The position numbers were made by a program, and so were the translations under genes. Source: Blastococcus aggregatus (GTDB taxonomy: Bacteria; Actinomycetota; Actinomycetes; Mycobacteriales; Geodermatophilaceae). Taken from it: a stretch of 64,000 nucleotides of DNA. The stretch is from contig NZ_OBQI01000005.1 in the NCBI RefSeq assembly GCF_900221005.1, forward strand, positions 62,001-126,000. The letters are read 5' to 3'. Below the pieces are notes generated by a model. It saw nothing but the letters and a program-made list of their open reading frames with translations. It did no database searches and was not told where the DNA came from. Positions 1 through 8,778 of this stretch are shown here, piece by piece (the first letter of the stretch is position 1; the number at the start of each line of letters is the position of its first letter).

Positions 1-1
1 G

Positions 2-571
2 GGCCGGCGGCTGCTCGGCCTGCTGCCCGCCTCGATCCTCGGCGGGCTCACGGGCGCGTTCCTGCTGCTGCACCTGCCCGCCTCGACCTTCGAGGCAGTC
101 GTCCCGGTGCTCATCGGCCTGGCCGTCACCCTCGTCGCCGTCCAGCCGCTGGTGCAGCGCGCGCTGGCCCACCGCCGCTCCCCCGACGAGGTCGAGCAGC
201 ACGTCGGCCCGGGCCGGAAGGCCGCCCTCTTCGGCGGCGCCTACCTGACCGGCACCTACGGCGGGTACTTCGCGGCCAGCCAGGGCGTGCTGCAGATCGG
301 CATCTTCGGGCTGCTGCTGCGCGAGTCGCTGCAGCGGCTCAACGCGCTCAAGAACGTCCTCACCCTCACCGTGAACACCGTGGCCGCCGGTGCCTACGTC
401 GTCGTCGCCACCGACCGGGTCGACTGGACGGCGGCCGGGCTGCTCGCGGCCGGATCCCTCGTCGGCGGGTACGTGAGCTCCCGCTACGGCCGCCGGCTGC
501 CCGAACCCGTGCTGCGGACGGCGATCGTCGTCCTCGGGCTGATCGCGATCGGGGTGCTGCTGAACCGATGA
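2..571 (+). CDS. TauE/SafE family sulfite/organic-acid exporter, 5' truncated by window edge
   Basis: Integral membrane permease of the TauE/SafE (DUF81) type, thought to export sulfite, sulfonates or other anions across the cytoplasmic membrane. The frame is open from base 2, so the start codon lies outside the window. The visible 189 residues contain about five hydrophobic segments and the second family half: a YLTGTYGGYFAASQG stretch followed by NALKNVLTLTVN, the usual GGYFGA...N..KN pattern. It overlaps the next gene by 4 bp (ATGA), and that gene is a paralogue, so the two are probably co-translated and may form a heteromeric transporter. Substrate cannot be told from sequence. Confidence 0.85.
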   Translation, partial: GRRLLGLLPASILGGLTGAFLLLHLPASTFEAVVPVLIGLAVTLVAVQPLVQRALAHRRSPDEVEQHVGPGRKAALFGGAYLTGTYGGYFAASQGVLQIGIFGLLLRESLQRLNALKNVLTLTVNTVAAGAYVVVATDRVDWTAAGLLAAGSLVGGYVSSRYGRRLPEPVLRTAIVVLGLIAIGVLLNR

Positions 572-1329
572 GCCCCCTCGAGCTCGGCTTCCTCGTGCTC
601 GCCGGCATCGGCGCCGGCCTGACCGGCAGCATCGCCGGCCTCGCCTCGCTGGTGAGCTACCCGGCGCTGCTGGCCACGGGGATCCCGCCGGTCACCGCCA
701 ACGTCACCAACACCGTGGCGCTGGTGCTCAACGCGGTGGGCTCGGTGAGCGCCTCCCGGCCGGAGCTGCGCGGGCAGGGCCGGCGGCTGCGGCCGCTGCT
801 GATCGCCGCCGTCCTCGGCGGTGCCACCGGCATGGCGCTGCTGCTGCTCACGCCGACGGAGGCGTTCGAGCGGATCGTCCCGTGGTTGATCGCCGGCGCC
901 TCGGCGGCGATCCTCGTGCAGCGCCCGGCGCGCGAGCTGGCCGCCGAGGGCGCGGAACACCCGGCGCCCGATCCGCGCTGGCTGCCGCTGGGCACCTTCG
1001 CCGTCTGCATCTACGGCGGCTACTTCGGCGCGGCCGCCGGCGTGCTGCTGCTCGCGATGTACCTGCTCACCACCGGCGAGGGCCTCCCCCGCGGCAACGC
1101 GATGAAGAACGCCGTCCTCGGCGTGGCCAACGGCGTCGCGGCCATCGGGTTCATCGTGCTGACCGACGTCGCGTGGTCGGCGGCGCTGCCGCTCGCGCTG
1201 GGGTTCCTCGTCGGCGGCCGGATCGGGCCGAGCGTGGTGCGCCGCGCCCCGCAGAAGGCCCTGCGCACGGTCATCGCCGTCGCCGGGCTCGGGCTGGCCG
1301 TCCACCTGGGCATCCAGGCCTACGGATAG
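568..1329 (+). CDS. TauE/SafE family sulfite/organic-acid exporter
   Basis: A complete 253-residue TauE/SafE permease with about eight hydrophobic helices. Both halves of the family repeat are seen: an N-terminal G-x-x-x-G-L-A-S-L-V segment near residue 25 followed by P-x-x-T-A-N-V-T-N, and the second half CIYGGYFGAAAGVLLLA with NAMKNAVLG. The ATG lies in the ATGA overlap with the upstream paralogue, so translation is probably coupled. Tandem TauE genes are common in actinobacteria. The anion transported is unknown. The gene is followed by a strong inverted repeat that probably ends transcription. Confidence 0.88.
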   Translation: MSPLELGFLVLAGIGAGLTGSIAGLASLVSYPALLATGIPPVTANVTNTVALVLNAVGSVSASRPELRGQGRRLRPLLIAAVLGGATGMALLLLTPTEAFERIVPWLIAGASAAILVQRPARELAAEGAEHPAPDPRWLPLGTFAVCIYGGYFGAAAGVLLLAMYLLTTGEGLPRGNAMKNAVLGVANGVAAIGFIVLTDVAWSAALPLALGFLVGGRIGPSVVRRAPQKALRTVIAVAGLGLAVHLGIQAYG

Positions 1330-1338
1330 CCGCTCGAG

Positions 1339-1387
1339 TGCGCGCTGAGCGGGGTTCCGGGGTCAGGGGAACCCCGCTGAGCGCGCA
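1339..1387. terminator. Bidirectional hairpin terminator
   Basis: A 20-base arm (1339-1358, starting TGCGCGCTGAGC) is mirrored by 1368-1387 with a single internal mismatch and a 9-base loop. It sits between the 3' ends of two convergent genes. There is no U-tract, as is usual in actinobacterial terminators. Confidence 0.75.
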
Positions 1388-1396
1388 GTCGGGAAG

Positions 1397-2032
1397 TCAG
1401 CCCCGGCCGACGTACGCAGCCAGCACCAGGACGACGACGCTGGCCAGCGTCAGCAGCCGCGCGGGGGTCAGGCCGTTCACCAGGCCGGCGGTCGCCTCCA
1501 CCCACTGCGGGCGGACGACGGCGTCGCGGGCCTGCTGGCGCACGATGCGCACCTCGTCGGCGAGCAGCGTGCCGGCGGTGCCGAGCATGCCGAGGCCGAG
1601 CACCACGAACACGATCGAGAGCCGCTGGTCGTAGCTCTCCGCCACCCCGCCCAGGACGGCCGCGACGATCCCGCCCAGCACCAGGCCGAGCAGTCCGCCG
1701 GCGACGGGCGCCCACGGGCCCATGACGGTCAGCGGGCCGCGGCGCGGCATGCGCGGCGACGGCCGCACGCTGACGGGCGCGGTCGGCTGCGCTCCCGGCG
1801 GCAGTTCCCGGTCGGCGGGGGCCGGCTCGGGCGCGGCGACGGCCTCGGCGACGTCGGCCGGGGCCACCACCGGGACGCCGGCGTCGGGCGCGGCCGCCGG
1901 GGTGGCCGCGGGCGCGGCTGCCTTCGCGGCCTTGCGGGCGCTCTTCGGCGCGGCCGACGCCCCGGCGGGTCGCACCACCGGGATCTCCGCGGTGCCGGGG
2001 CCGGTGGTCGTGCTTCCGTTGCGTTCATCCAT
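1397..2032 (-). CDS. Ala/Pro-rich membrane protein of unknown function
   Basis: I do not recognise a family. The 211-residue protein has a disordered Ala/Pro/Lys-rich N-terminal half (about residues 1-110) followed by two hydrophobic segments near 113-135 and 140-158, and a last one at the C-terminus (about 190-208, ending AAYVGRG). The probable topology is a cytoplasmic low-complexity arm plus a three-helix membrane anchor. The ATG is preceded by GGAGGTGATC five bases upstream, an almost perfect Shine-Dalgarno that fixes the start. It is divergent from the GNAT gene on the other strand. Confidence 0.7.
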   Translation of the reverse strand: MDERNGSTTTGPGTAEIPVVRPAGASAAPKSARKAAKAAAPAATPAAAPDAGVPVVAPADVAEAVAAPEPAPADRELPPGAQPTAPVSVRPSPRMPRRGPLTVMGPWAPVAGGLLGLVLGGIVAAVLGGVAESYDQRLSIVFVVLGLGMLGTAGTLLADEVRIVRQQARDAVVRPQWVEATAGLVNGLTPARLLTLASVVVLVLAAYVGRG

Positions 2033-2149
2033 GTCTGATCACCTCCCGCGCCACGCTAGGCGCGGCCGTCCCACCGGTGCGGGAGGCCGCCCCGGTGGCC
2101 CGGTGACGCACAGTGATGCCGCGCCGGAAGGATCGGGCAGACTGCGGGA

Positions 2150-2629
2150 GTGATCCGCATCCGGCCCGCAGTTCCCGCCGACGGGCCACGGCTGGTCTTC
2201 CTCGACCGCGCCACCTGGTCCCCGGAGAACGCCGTCGCGCCGCTGCCCGCCGACGACGCCGACTTCTTCGAGCGCCGACCGCCCGGCGACGTCCTGGTCG
2301 CCGAGGACGCCGGCGGAGTCGTCGGCTACACCCAGTTCGGCCGGCCCACCCCGCTGGCGTCCAACGAGCACGTCCTGCACATCCAGGGCCTGGCGGTCGA
2401 CCCGCCTGCGCAGCGCCGGGGCGTCGCCCGGCAGCTGCTCGACGCCGCCGCGGAGGAGGCCGCCCGCCGCGGCGTGCGCAAGCTCGGCCTCCGCGTGCTC
2501 GGCGGCAACACCGCGGCCCGCGCGCTCTACGAGTCGGCCGGCTTCGAGGTCGAGGGCGTGCTGCGCGAGGAGTTCCTCCTCGGCGGCCGCTACGTCGACG
2601 ACGTCCTCATGGCCCGCCGGCTGACCTGA
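2150..2629 (+). CDS. GNAT family N-acetyltransferase
   Basis: A 159-residue Gcn5-related acetyltransferase that would transfer acetyl from acetyl-CoA to an amine. The acetyl-CoA pyrophosphate loop is visible as Q-R-R-G-V-A-R (about residues 88-94) after the LHIQGLAVDP beta strand, and the late motif GNTAARALYESAGF (about 123-136) is typical of the RimI/PhnO-like group. The GTG start has no Shine-Dalgarno, but CAGACT ends six bases before it, so the mRNA may be leaderless. The substrate (protein N-terminus, antibiotic or metabolite) is not predictable. Confidence 0.85.
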   Translation: MIRIRPAVPADGPRLVFLDRATWSPENAVAPLPADDADFFERRPPGDVLVAEDAGGVVGYTQFGRPTPLASNEHVLHIQGLAVDPPAQRRGVARQLLDAAAEEAARRGVRKLGLRVLGGNTAARALYESAGFEVEGVLREEFLLGGRYVDDVLMARRLT

Positions 2630-2636
2630 CGCCGGA

Positions 2637-4307
2637 TCAGACCAGCCGGCGGCTGTCCGCGCCGACCACCCGCAGCCACCGGTAGCCGTAGCCCTCCAGC
2701 AGCAGCTCCACCCGCCCGCGCTCGTCCAGCGGCGCGCTGCCCGGCTGCAGCAGGTCGACGAGGCGGTGCTCGGCGCCGCAGTCCTCCAGGGTCAGCGGCA
2801 CCGTCCGCGGCTCCGGGCAGAGGTTGTGCAGCGCCACCAGGGCGCCGTCGTCCCAGGTGCACAGGTGGGCGAGCACCTCCGGGCACGGATGCTCCAGGAC
2901 CGTGAAGCCGCCCCAGCCCAGCTCCGGCGACTCCCGGTACCGGCGGATCAGCAGCTTCATGAACGACAGCAGCGAGTCCGGGTCGTTGCGCTGGTCGGCG
3001 ACGTTGACGAACTCCGGGGCGAAGCCGCCGCTCACCACCGGCCCGGGCAGCTTCCGGGGCTCGGCGGGCGAGAAGCCGCCGTTGCGGCCCGACGTCCACT
3101 GCATCGGCGTGCGGACGGCGAGCCGTCCCTCGGCGTCCAGGTCCTCCCCCATGCCGATCTCCTCGCCGTAGAAGAGCACCGGGGTGCCCGGCAGCGAGAA
3201 CAGCAGGCTGTAGACCATCCGGACCCGCCGCGGGTCGCCGTCCAGCATCGGGGGCAGCCGGCGCCGCAGCCCCCGGCCGTAGACCTGCATCGTCTCCTCC
3301 GGGCCGAAGGCGGCGAACACCTCGGCGCGCTCGTCGTCGGAGAGCTTGTCGAGGGTCAGCTCGTCGTGGTTGCGGACGAAGGTCGCCCACTGGGAGTCGG
3401 GGTGCAGCGCCGGCCGCCCCTCGAGCGCGGTGGACAGCGGCCCCGCGTCCCCCCGGGCGAGGGACAGGTAGAGCGCCTGCATGCCGACGAAGTCGAACTG
3501 CATGGTCAGCTCGTCGCCGTCGGTGCCCCCGAAGAACTGGAGCTGCTCCTCGTAGGGCAGGTTGACCTCCCCCAGCAGCACGCCGCTGCCCGACCGCCGA
3601 CCGACCAGCGAGCGCAGCGCGCGCAGGTAGTCGTGCGGCTCGGGGAACGCGCCGCCGTCGGCGCCCGCCGTCTCCAGGAAGAAGGGGACGGCGTCGACGC
3701 GGAAGCCGGAGAGACCGACCTGGAGCCAGAAGCCCATGATCTTGGCGACCTCGTCGCGGACCCGCGGATTCGTGACGTTGAGGTCGGGCTGCTCCTTGTA
3801 GAACTTGTGCAGGTACCACTCGCCGGTCTTCTCCGACAGCGTCCAGATGCTGTCCTCCTGGTCGGGGAAGACCACCTGGTCGGAGGTGTCCGGCGGCGGG
3901 TCGGAGCGCCACACGTAGAAGTCGCGGAACGGCGAGTCCTTCGACGACTCCGCCGACCGGAACCACGGGTGCTTGCGCGAGGTGTGGTTGACGACGAGGT
4001 CGGCGATCACCCGCATGCCGCGGTCGTTCGCCGTCCGGATCACCTCGACCAGATCCCCGTGCGTGCCGAGACGGGGGTCCACGCCGTAGAAGTCGGTGAT
4101 GTCGTAGCCGTCGTCGCGCTCGGCGGTCGGGTAGAAGGGCATCAGCCACAGGCAGGTCACGCCGAGGTCGGCGAGGTGGTCGATCCGCTGCGCGAGGCCC
4201 GCGAAGTCGCCGATGCCGTCGGCGTTCCAGTCCATGAACGTCTCGACGTCCAGGCAGTAGACGACGGCGTTCTTCCACCACAGGTCGCTGGTGTCGGTGA
4301 TCTTCAT
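2637..4307 (-). CDS. GH13 alpha-amylase family protein, trehalose-synthase-like
   Basis: A 556-residue glycoside hydrolase family 13 enzyme acting on alpha-glucans or trehalose/maltose. All four conserved GH13 regions are present: DLVVNHTS (about 103-110), GFRVDAVPF with nucleophile Asp205, LLGEVNL with acid/base Glu247, and FVRNHDEL with Asp315. The N-terminus (W-W-K-N-A-V-V-Y, then DGIGDFAGL) resembles trehalose synthase TreS, but a strict TreS assignment is uncertain and hydrolase activity is possible. The ATG overlaps the stop of the upstream LLM oxidoreductase by 4 bp (ATGA), so the pair is translationally coupled. Confidence 0.88.
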   Translation of the reverse strand: MKITDTSDLWWKNAVVYCLDVETFMDWNADGIGDFAGLAQRIDHLADLGVTCLWLMPFYPTAERDDGYDITDFYGVDPRLGTHGDLVEVIRTANDRGMRVIADLVVNHTSRKHPWFRSAESSKDSPFRDFYVWRSDPPPDTSDQVVFPDQEDSIWTLSEKTGEWYLHKFYKEQPDLNVTNPRVRDEVAKIMGFWLQVGLSGFRVDAVPFFLETAGADGGAFPEPHDYLRALRSLVGRRSGSGVLLGEVNLPYEEQLQFFGGTDGDELTMQFDFVGMQALYLSLARGDAGPLSTALEGRPALHPDSQWATFVRNHDELTLDKLSDDERAEVFAAFGPEETMQVYGRGLRRRLPPMLDGDPRRVRMVYSLLFSLPGTPVLFYGEEIGMGEDLDAEGRLAVRTPMQWTSGRNGGFSPAEPRKLPGPVVSGGFAPEFVNVADQRNDPDSLLSFMKLLIRRYRESPELGWGGFTVLEHPCPEVLAHLCTWDDGALVALHNLCPEPRTVPLTLEDCGAEHRLVDLLQPGSAPLDERGRVELLLEGYGYRWLRVVGADSRRLV

Positions 4308-5296
4308 GCCCGCACCGCCACGACGGGGCCCGGCGCGGTCACGCCGAGCTCCGGGAGGACGTGCTCGCCGAACGCGTCGAGGAAGGGGCGCTGCTCCTTG
4401 CCGACGTGGTGCAGGTAGATCTCCTCGAAGCCGAGCTCGAGGTACTCCTGCAGCCAGGCGGTGTGCTGCCCCAGGTCCGCGGACACCCGGACGGAGTCGG
4501 TGACCCCCTCCGGCGTCACGTGCGCGCTGGCCTGCTCGAACGCCTCGGGGCTGTCCAGGTCCCAGCACAGCGGGGGCGGGAAGACGTTGCTGCGCCACTG
4601 GTCGTGGGCCAGGGCCAGCGCCCGGTCGGGATCGGGGTCCCAGGACACGTGCACCTGGATGATCAGCTTCCCCTGACCGCCGGCGTCCCGGTAGGCGGTG
4701 ACCATCTCGCGCAGCTTCTCGTGCGGCTGGTTGATGGTGACCAGCCCGTCGGCCCACTCGGCGCCGTTGCGCGCGGTGGCGACGCTGACGGCCGGTGCGA
4801 TCAGCGCCGGCTGCAGTTCGGGCAGCGTGTAGACCTTGGCCCGGTCGACGGTGACCAGCCCGTCGTGGCTGACCTCCTCGCCGGCGAGCAGCGCGCGGAT
4901 GACGGCGACGCACTCGCGCAGCCGGGCGTCGCGCAGCTCCTTGCGCGGCCATACGTCGCCGGTCACGTGCTCGTTCATCGCCTCGCCGCTCCCGAGGGCC
5001 ACCCAGAACCGGCCGGGGAACATCGCACCCAGCGTCGCGATCGCCTGCGCGACGATCACCGGGTGGTAGCGCTGCCCCGGGGCGTTCACCGCGCCGAACG
5101 GCAGCGACGTCGTCGCCATGGCCGCGCCGAGCCACGACCACGCGAATCCCGACTCGCCCTGCCGCGGGTTCCAGGGCGTCAGGTGGTCCGAGCACATCGC
5201 CGCGGTGAACCCCACCTCCTCGGCGTGCTGGACGGCCTTCAGCAGTTCCGCGGGGTGGACCTGCTCGTGGGAGTTGTGGAATCCGATGACCGGCAT
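4304..5296 (-). CDS. LLM class flavin-dependent oxidoreductase
   Basis: A 330-residue luciferase-like monooxygenase fold protein (TIM barrel using F420 or FMN). The N-terminal IGFHNSHEQVHPAELL..AQ-like opening and the GSGEAMNEH strand (about residues 102-110) match the F420/FMN-dependent subfamilies annotated in mycobacteria. It lies 32 bp downstream of an alpha/beta hydrolase and overlaps a GH13 enzyme, an arrangement that suggests a shared sugar-related or detoxification role, but this is inference. The ATG start at the far end is supported by the conserved opening. Confidence 0.85.
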   Translation of the reverse strand: MPVIGFHNSHEQVHPAELLKAVQHAEEVGFTAAMCSDHLTPWNPRQGESGFAWSWLGAAMATTSLPFGAVNAPGQRYHPVIVAQAIATLGAMFPGRFWVALGSGEAMNEHVTGDVWPRKELRDARLRECVAVIRALLAGEEVSHDGLVTVDRAKVYTLPELQPALIAPAVSVATARNGAEWADGLVTINQPHEKLREMVTAYRDAGGQGKLIIQVHVSWDPDPDRALALAHDQWRSNVFPPPLCWDLDSPEAFEQASAHVTPEGVTDSVRVSADLGQHTAWLQEYLELGFEEIYLHHVGKEQRPFLDAFGEHVLPELGVTAPGPVVAVRA

Positions 5297-5328
5297 GGGG
5301 CATGCCTACCCAGGTCCACCCGTCGCGG

Positions 5329-5979
5329 CTACCTCAACCGCTCCACGACCCGCTCCGGCGACGTCGCGACGTCGAGGTGGTGGCCGCCGCCGTCGCCGGT
5401 GACCGGCCAGCCGCGGGCCCGCGCCTCGGCCGCGGCGGAGTCGTAGGCGGCGGACAGCTGCACGTAGCGGGCACCGTCCTCGGGCCAGCCCTCCGGCACC
5501 GGGACGGCGACGTCGTAGAAGTCGGCCGGCAACTCGTGGCCCTCGGCCCGGACCGCGGCGCGCACCCGCTCGTCGGGCACCAGCTCGTCCAGGGCGCCGG
5601 GACCCCACCACGTCGTCCAGTCGGGGATGCGGGCGCCGCGGACCATCCCGGCCACGAGGCCCCGGATCTCCTCGTCCGCCTCGGTGGCCCCGGAAGGGGC
5701 CGGCACCAGCGCGTCCACCCACACCACCCGCCGGGCGCCCACGGCGAGGGCCACGGCGGGCAGGGTCACCCCGGCGCCGGAGAAACCCAGGACGGCGTCG
5801 GCCGGCCCGGCGGCCGCGGCGGCGTCCCGCCAGCGCGCGGGCCAGCCCTGGGCGGGGTCGACCGCGGCCCGCAGGTCGGGCAGCGCCACGTAGTCCCCAC
5901 AGCGGCGCAGTGCGCCGGCCAGCGGACCGAGCACGGCCGGGCCGAGCAGCGGCGGGTGGACCAGGAGCCAGCGGGTCAC
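5329..5979 (-). CDS. Alpha/beta hydrolase fold protein
   Basis: A 216-residue alpha/beta hydrolase-like protein. It begins V-T-R-W-L-L-V-H-P-P-L-L-G-P, a typical first beta strand plus oxyanion region. A nucleophile elbow GFSGAG lies near residue 66, and a late GGGHHL motif near 201-206 offers the catalytic His. An open frame continues upstream of the GTG chosen here, but its residues are low-complexity Arg/Ala/Pro, so I reject the longer start. It is the first gene of a likely three-gene unit with the LLM and GH13 genes. The substrate is unknown. Confidence 0.7.
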   Translation of the reverse strand: MTRWLLVHPPLLGPAVLGPLAGALRRCGDYVALPDLRAAVDPAQGWPARWRDAAAAAGPADAVLGFSGAGVTLPAVALAVGARRVVWVDALVPAPSGATEADEEIRGLVAGMVRGARIPDWTTWWGPGALDELVPDERVRAAVRAEGHELPADFYDVAVPVPEGWPEDGARYVQLSAAYDSAAAEARARGWPVTGDGGGHHLDVATSPERVVERLR

Positions 5980-6020
5980 GGACCCAGTGTGCCGCCCGCC
6001 CGCTGGGGCCGGCGCCTGCC

Positions 6021-8663
6021 TCAGCGCGCGGCGGCCGCCAGCGGCGGGGAGCCCAGGAGCAGCCGCGCGGCCTCGTCGGCCTCCAGGGGCGGGGCGAACA
6101 GGTAGCCCTGCGCCAGCTCGCACCGCGCGGCGGCGAGCTGGTCGCGCTGCACCGCCGTCTCGACGCCCTCGGCCACGATCTCGAGGTCCAGGGTGCGCCC
6201 GAGGTCGATCAGACCGCGGACGATCGGCGGCAGCTCGTCGCTCTGGATGGTCGAGATGAACGAGCGGTCGATCTTCAGCACGTCGACGGTGAACTGCCGC
6301 AGGTAGCTCAACGAGGAGTAGCCCGTCCCGAAGTCGTCCAGCGCCAGCCGCACGCCCAGGGCCCGCAACGCGGCGAGCCGCTCGGCGGCGCCGTCCGGGT
6401 CGCGGACGAGGGCGGTCTCGGTGACCTCCAGGATCAGCGCCGACGCGGGCAGCCCGCTGGCGGCCAGCGCCTCGGTGATCTGCCCGACCAGGTCGGGCGA
6501 GGCCAGCTGCACGGCGGAGACGTTGACGGCCATGGTGAGCTCGCTACCGCCCGACCGGCGGCGCCACTCGGCCGCGGTCGCGCAGGCCTCGCGGAGCACC
6601 CAGGCCCCGATCTCACCGATGAGGTCGAGATCCTCCGCCACGGGCACGAACCGGTCCGGCGAGATCGGGCCGAGGGTCGGGGAGCTCCAGCGCAGCAGCG
6701 CCTCGAACCCGACGACGGTGGAGCCGGCCAGCCCGACGACGGGCTGGTAGACCAGCCTCAGCTGGCCGCCCGCGAGCGCGCCCTGCAGCTCGCGCTCGAG
6801 CTCGCGCCGCTCGACCACGGCCGCCCGCATGCTCGGATCGAAGACGACGACCCGACCGCGACCGGCCGACTTGGCCGCGTACATCGCGATGTCGGCGTCC
6901 CGCACGAGCGAGTCGCTGGATGCGTCGTCGTCGCTGATCGAGACACCGACGCTGCCGGACACGGCGACGACCTGGTTGCCGATGCGGACCGGCCCGCTGA
7001 GGGCCGTCAGGACGCGGTCCCCGGCCGCCCGTGCCTCGTCCGGGCCGGTGATCTGCTCGACGAGGATCGCGAACTCGTCCCCGCCGAGGCGGGCCAGGGT
7101 GTCCCCCGTGCGGACGGCGGAGGAGAGCCGCTCGGCCACCTGCTGGAGCAGCACGTCGCCGGCGTGGTGACCCAGGGTGTCGTTGACGTGCTTGAAGCCG
7201 TCGAGGTCGATGAAGACGACCGCGGCGGCGTCCCCCCGCCGCGCGTTGTGCCGCAGCGCCTGCTCGACGCGATCGGCGAACAGGGCACGGTTGGCCAGGC
7301 CGGTGAGGCCGTCGTGGAACGCCTGGTGGGCGAGGGTCTGCTCGGCCCGCTTGCGCTCGGTGATGTCCGTGGCGTGGACGACGATGCCGCGGACGTCGGG
7401 GTCGTCGGTCAGGTCCACCAGGCGCACCCCCAGCCACAGCTCCTGCCCGTCCACCTGGCGGGGCAGCTCGGCGCTGACGACGGAGCCACCAGCGGCCAGG
7501 ACGCGCTCGAAGACGACGCGCGCCTCCTCCATGCGCAGGCCGGTGCTGGCCAGCAGGTCGGCGAGGCCGCCGTCGCCGGCGTGCGCCGACCCGAGCAGGC
7601 CGGCCAGGCGGGAGGTGTCGCTGCGCAGCCGACCGGACCGGTCGACCACGATGACGGCGTCGGAGGAGTGCGCCGCGAGCGCGGCACTGTGCCGCGCCCG
7701 GGACCGCACCGTCTCGCGGGCACGGCCCTCGGCCTGCAGCAGCCGCACGGTGCGGGCGAAGACGAGCGCCACCAGCGCGAACGTCGCCGCGTACATCGCG
7801 AGCGGGCTCTCCGGGGCATCGGTGAGGTCGTTGACCAACTCGAGCGAACCGGGCACCAGGAGCGCCCCGAGGGACACCGCCAGGCGGCCGATCCCGTCGC
7901 CGCGGACCGCGGTCGCCTCCACGGGCGCCGTCGACCGGCCGGGCTGCACGGCGACCGCGAGCAGGACCGCGCCGAGCATCCACCCGCCGTCCAGCAGCCC
8001 GGTGGTCGAGGCCTGGTCCGAAGCCACCAGGTAGCCCAGGTCGGACACCAGCCAGCACATCGCTCCCCCGGCCAGGGCGAGCGCGCGACGATCGGTCCGG
8101 CCCCCCGCCATGACCAGGCGGAACACCAGCGCGATCAGAGCCGCGTCCAGCGCGGGGTACAGGGTCCACACCGCGCGGATGCCCAGCGACACGGAGTCGT
8201 CGCCGACGGTCTCGGCGATGGAGAGGTGCCACATCAGCAGGAGGGCGGCGACGAACACGACCGTCGCGTCGATCCAGCTGTCGATGCGCTGCCTGCCGGG
8301 CTGGTCGGCCTTCCGCGCGAGCACCGTCAGCCCGAGACCCAGGGCCGCGTAGCCGGCCAGGTACGCCAGGTCGGCCACCGACACGTCCGGCTCGCGACCC
8401 ACCCACACCAGCCACTGCCAGATGAGGTCGCCGAGCGAGGACAACGTCAGCCCGACGGCGATGAGGACCGCGGCGAGGCGCTCGGTCGCCCTCCGGAGCC
8501 ACCACCACGCCATCGCTGCCGCGGTCCAGACCACCACCAGGTAGACCACCTGGGCGGCCAGGGTGCCGGCGATCGCGCCGTAACCGGCGAGCAGCACCGA
8601 CGCGGCGGCCGCCCAGGCGGCGTACGGCAGCAGCCGCCGCCGTCCCGTGGCTCCGTGCTCCAT
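6021..8663 (-). CDS. Membrane-bound GGDEF-EAL cyclic di-GMP enzyme with PAS-like domain
   Basis: An 880-residue protein. Eight to ten hydrophobic segments span residues 10-305, a PAS-like region is at about 325-435, GGDEF at about 445-610 and EAL at about 625-870. The cyclase motif is intact (GGDEF, 527-531) with an RTGD inhibitory I-site five residues before it. The EAL motif (654-656) and the DDFGTGYSS loop are also intact, so it may both make and degrade c-di-GMP. The window also holds bldD, a c-di-GMP effector. The ATG at the right end is chosen because upstream codons encode low-complexity Arg/Gly sequence overlapping the divergent hrpB gene. Confidence 0.92.
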   Translation of the reverse strand: MEHGATGRRRLLPYAAWAAAASVLLAGYGAIAGTLAAQVVYLVVVWTAAAMAWWWLRRATERLAAVLIAVGLTLSSLGDLIWQWLVWVGREPDVSVADLAYLAGYAALGLGLTVLARKADQPGRQRIDSWIDATVVFVAALLLMWHLSIAETVGDDSVSLGIRAVWTLYPALDAALIALVFRLVMAGGRTDRRALALAGGAMCWLVSDLGYLVASDQASTTGLLDGGWMLGAVLLAVAVQPGRSTAPVEATAVRGDGIGRLAVSLGALLVPGSLELVNDLTDAPESPLAMYAATFALVALVFARTVRLLQAEGRARETVRSRARHSAALAAHSSDAVIVVDRSGRLRSDTSRLAGLLGSAHAGDGGLADLLASTGLRMEEARVVFERVLAAGGSVVSAELPRQVDGQELWLGVRLVDLTDDPDVRGIVVHATDITERKRAEQTLAHQAFHDGLTGLANRALFADRVEQALRHNARRGDAAAVVFIDLDGFKHVNDTLGHHAGDVLLQQVAERLSSAVRTGDTLARLGGDEFAILVEQITGPDEARAAGDRVLTALSGPVRIGNQVVAVSGSVGVSISDDDASSDSLVRDADIAMYAAKSAGRGRVVVFDPSMRAAVVERRELERELQGALAGGQLRLVYQPVVGLAGSTVVGFEALLRWSSPTLGPISPDRFVPVAEDLDLIGEIGAWVLREACATAAEWRRRSGGSELTMAVNVSAVQLASPDLVGQITEALAASGLPASALILEVTETALVRDPDGAAERLAALRALGVRLALDDFGTGYSSLSYLRQFTVDVLKIDRSFISTIQSDELPPIVRGLIDLGRTLDLEIVAEGVETAVQRDQLAAARCELAQGYLFAPPLEADEAARLLLGSPPLAAAAR

Positions 8664-8778
8664 CGCGTCCCGCTTCCGTCGCAGTCCTCCCCGACGTCGG
8701 CGTCGCGGAGCACCCGCTGAAGCCGGCCCGCGAGCGACCGCCCCCGATGGGGTGAGCCGCCTCCGCGACACTGGGCCC

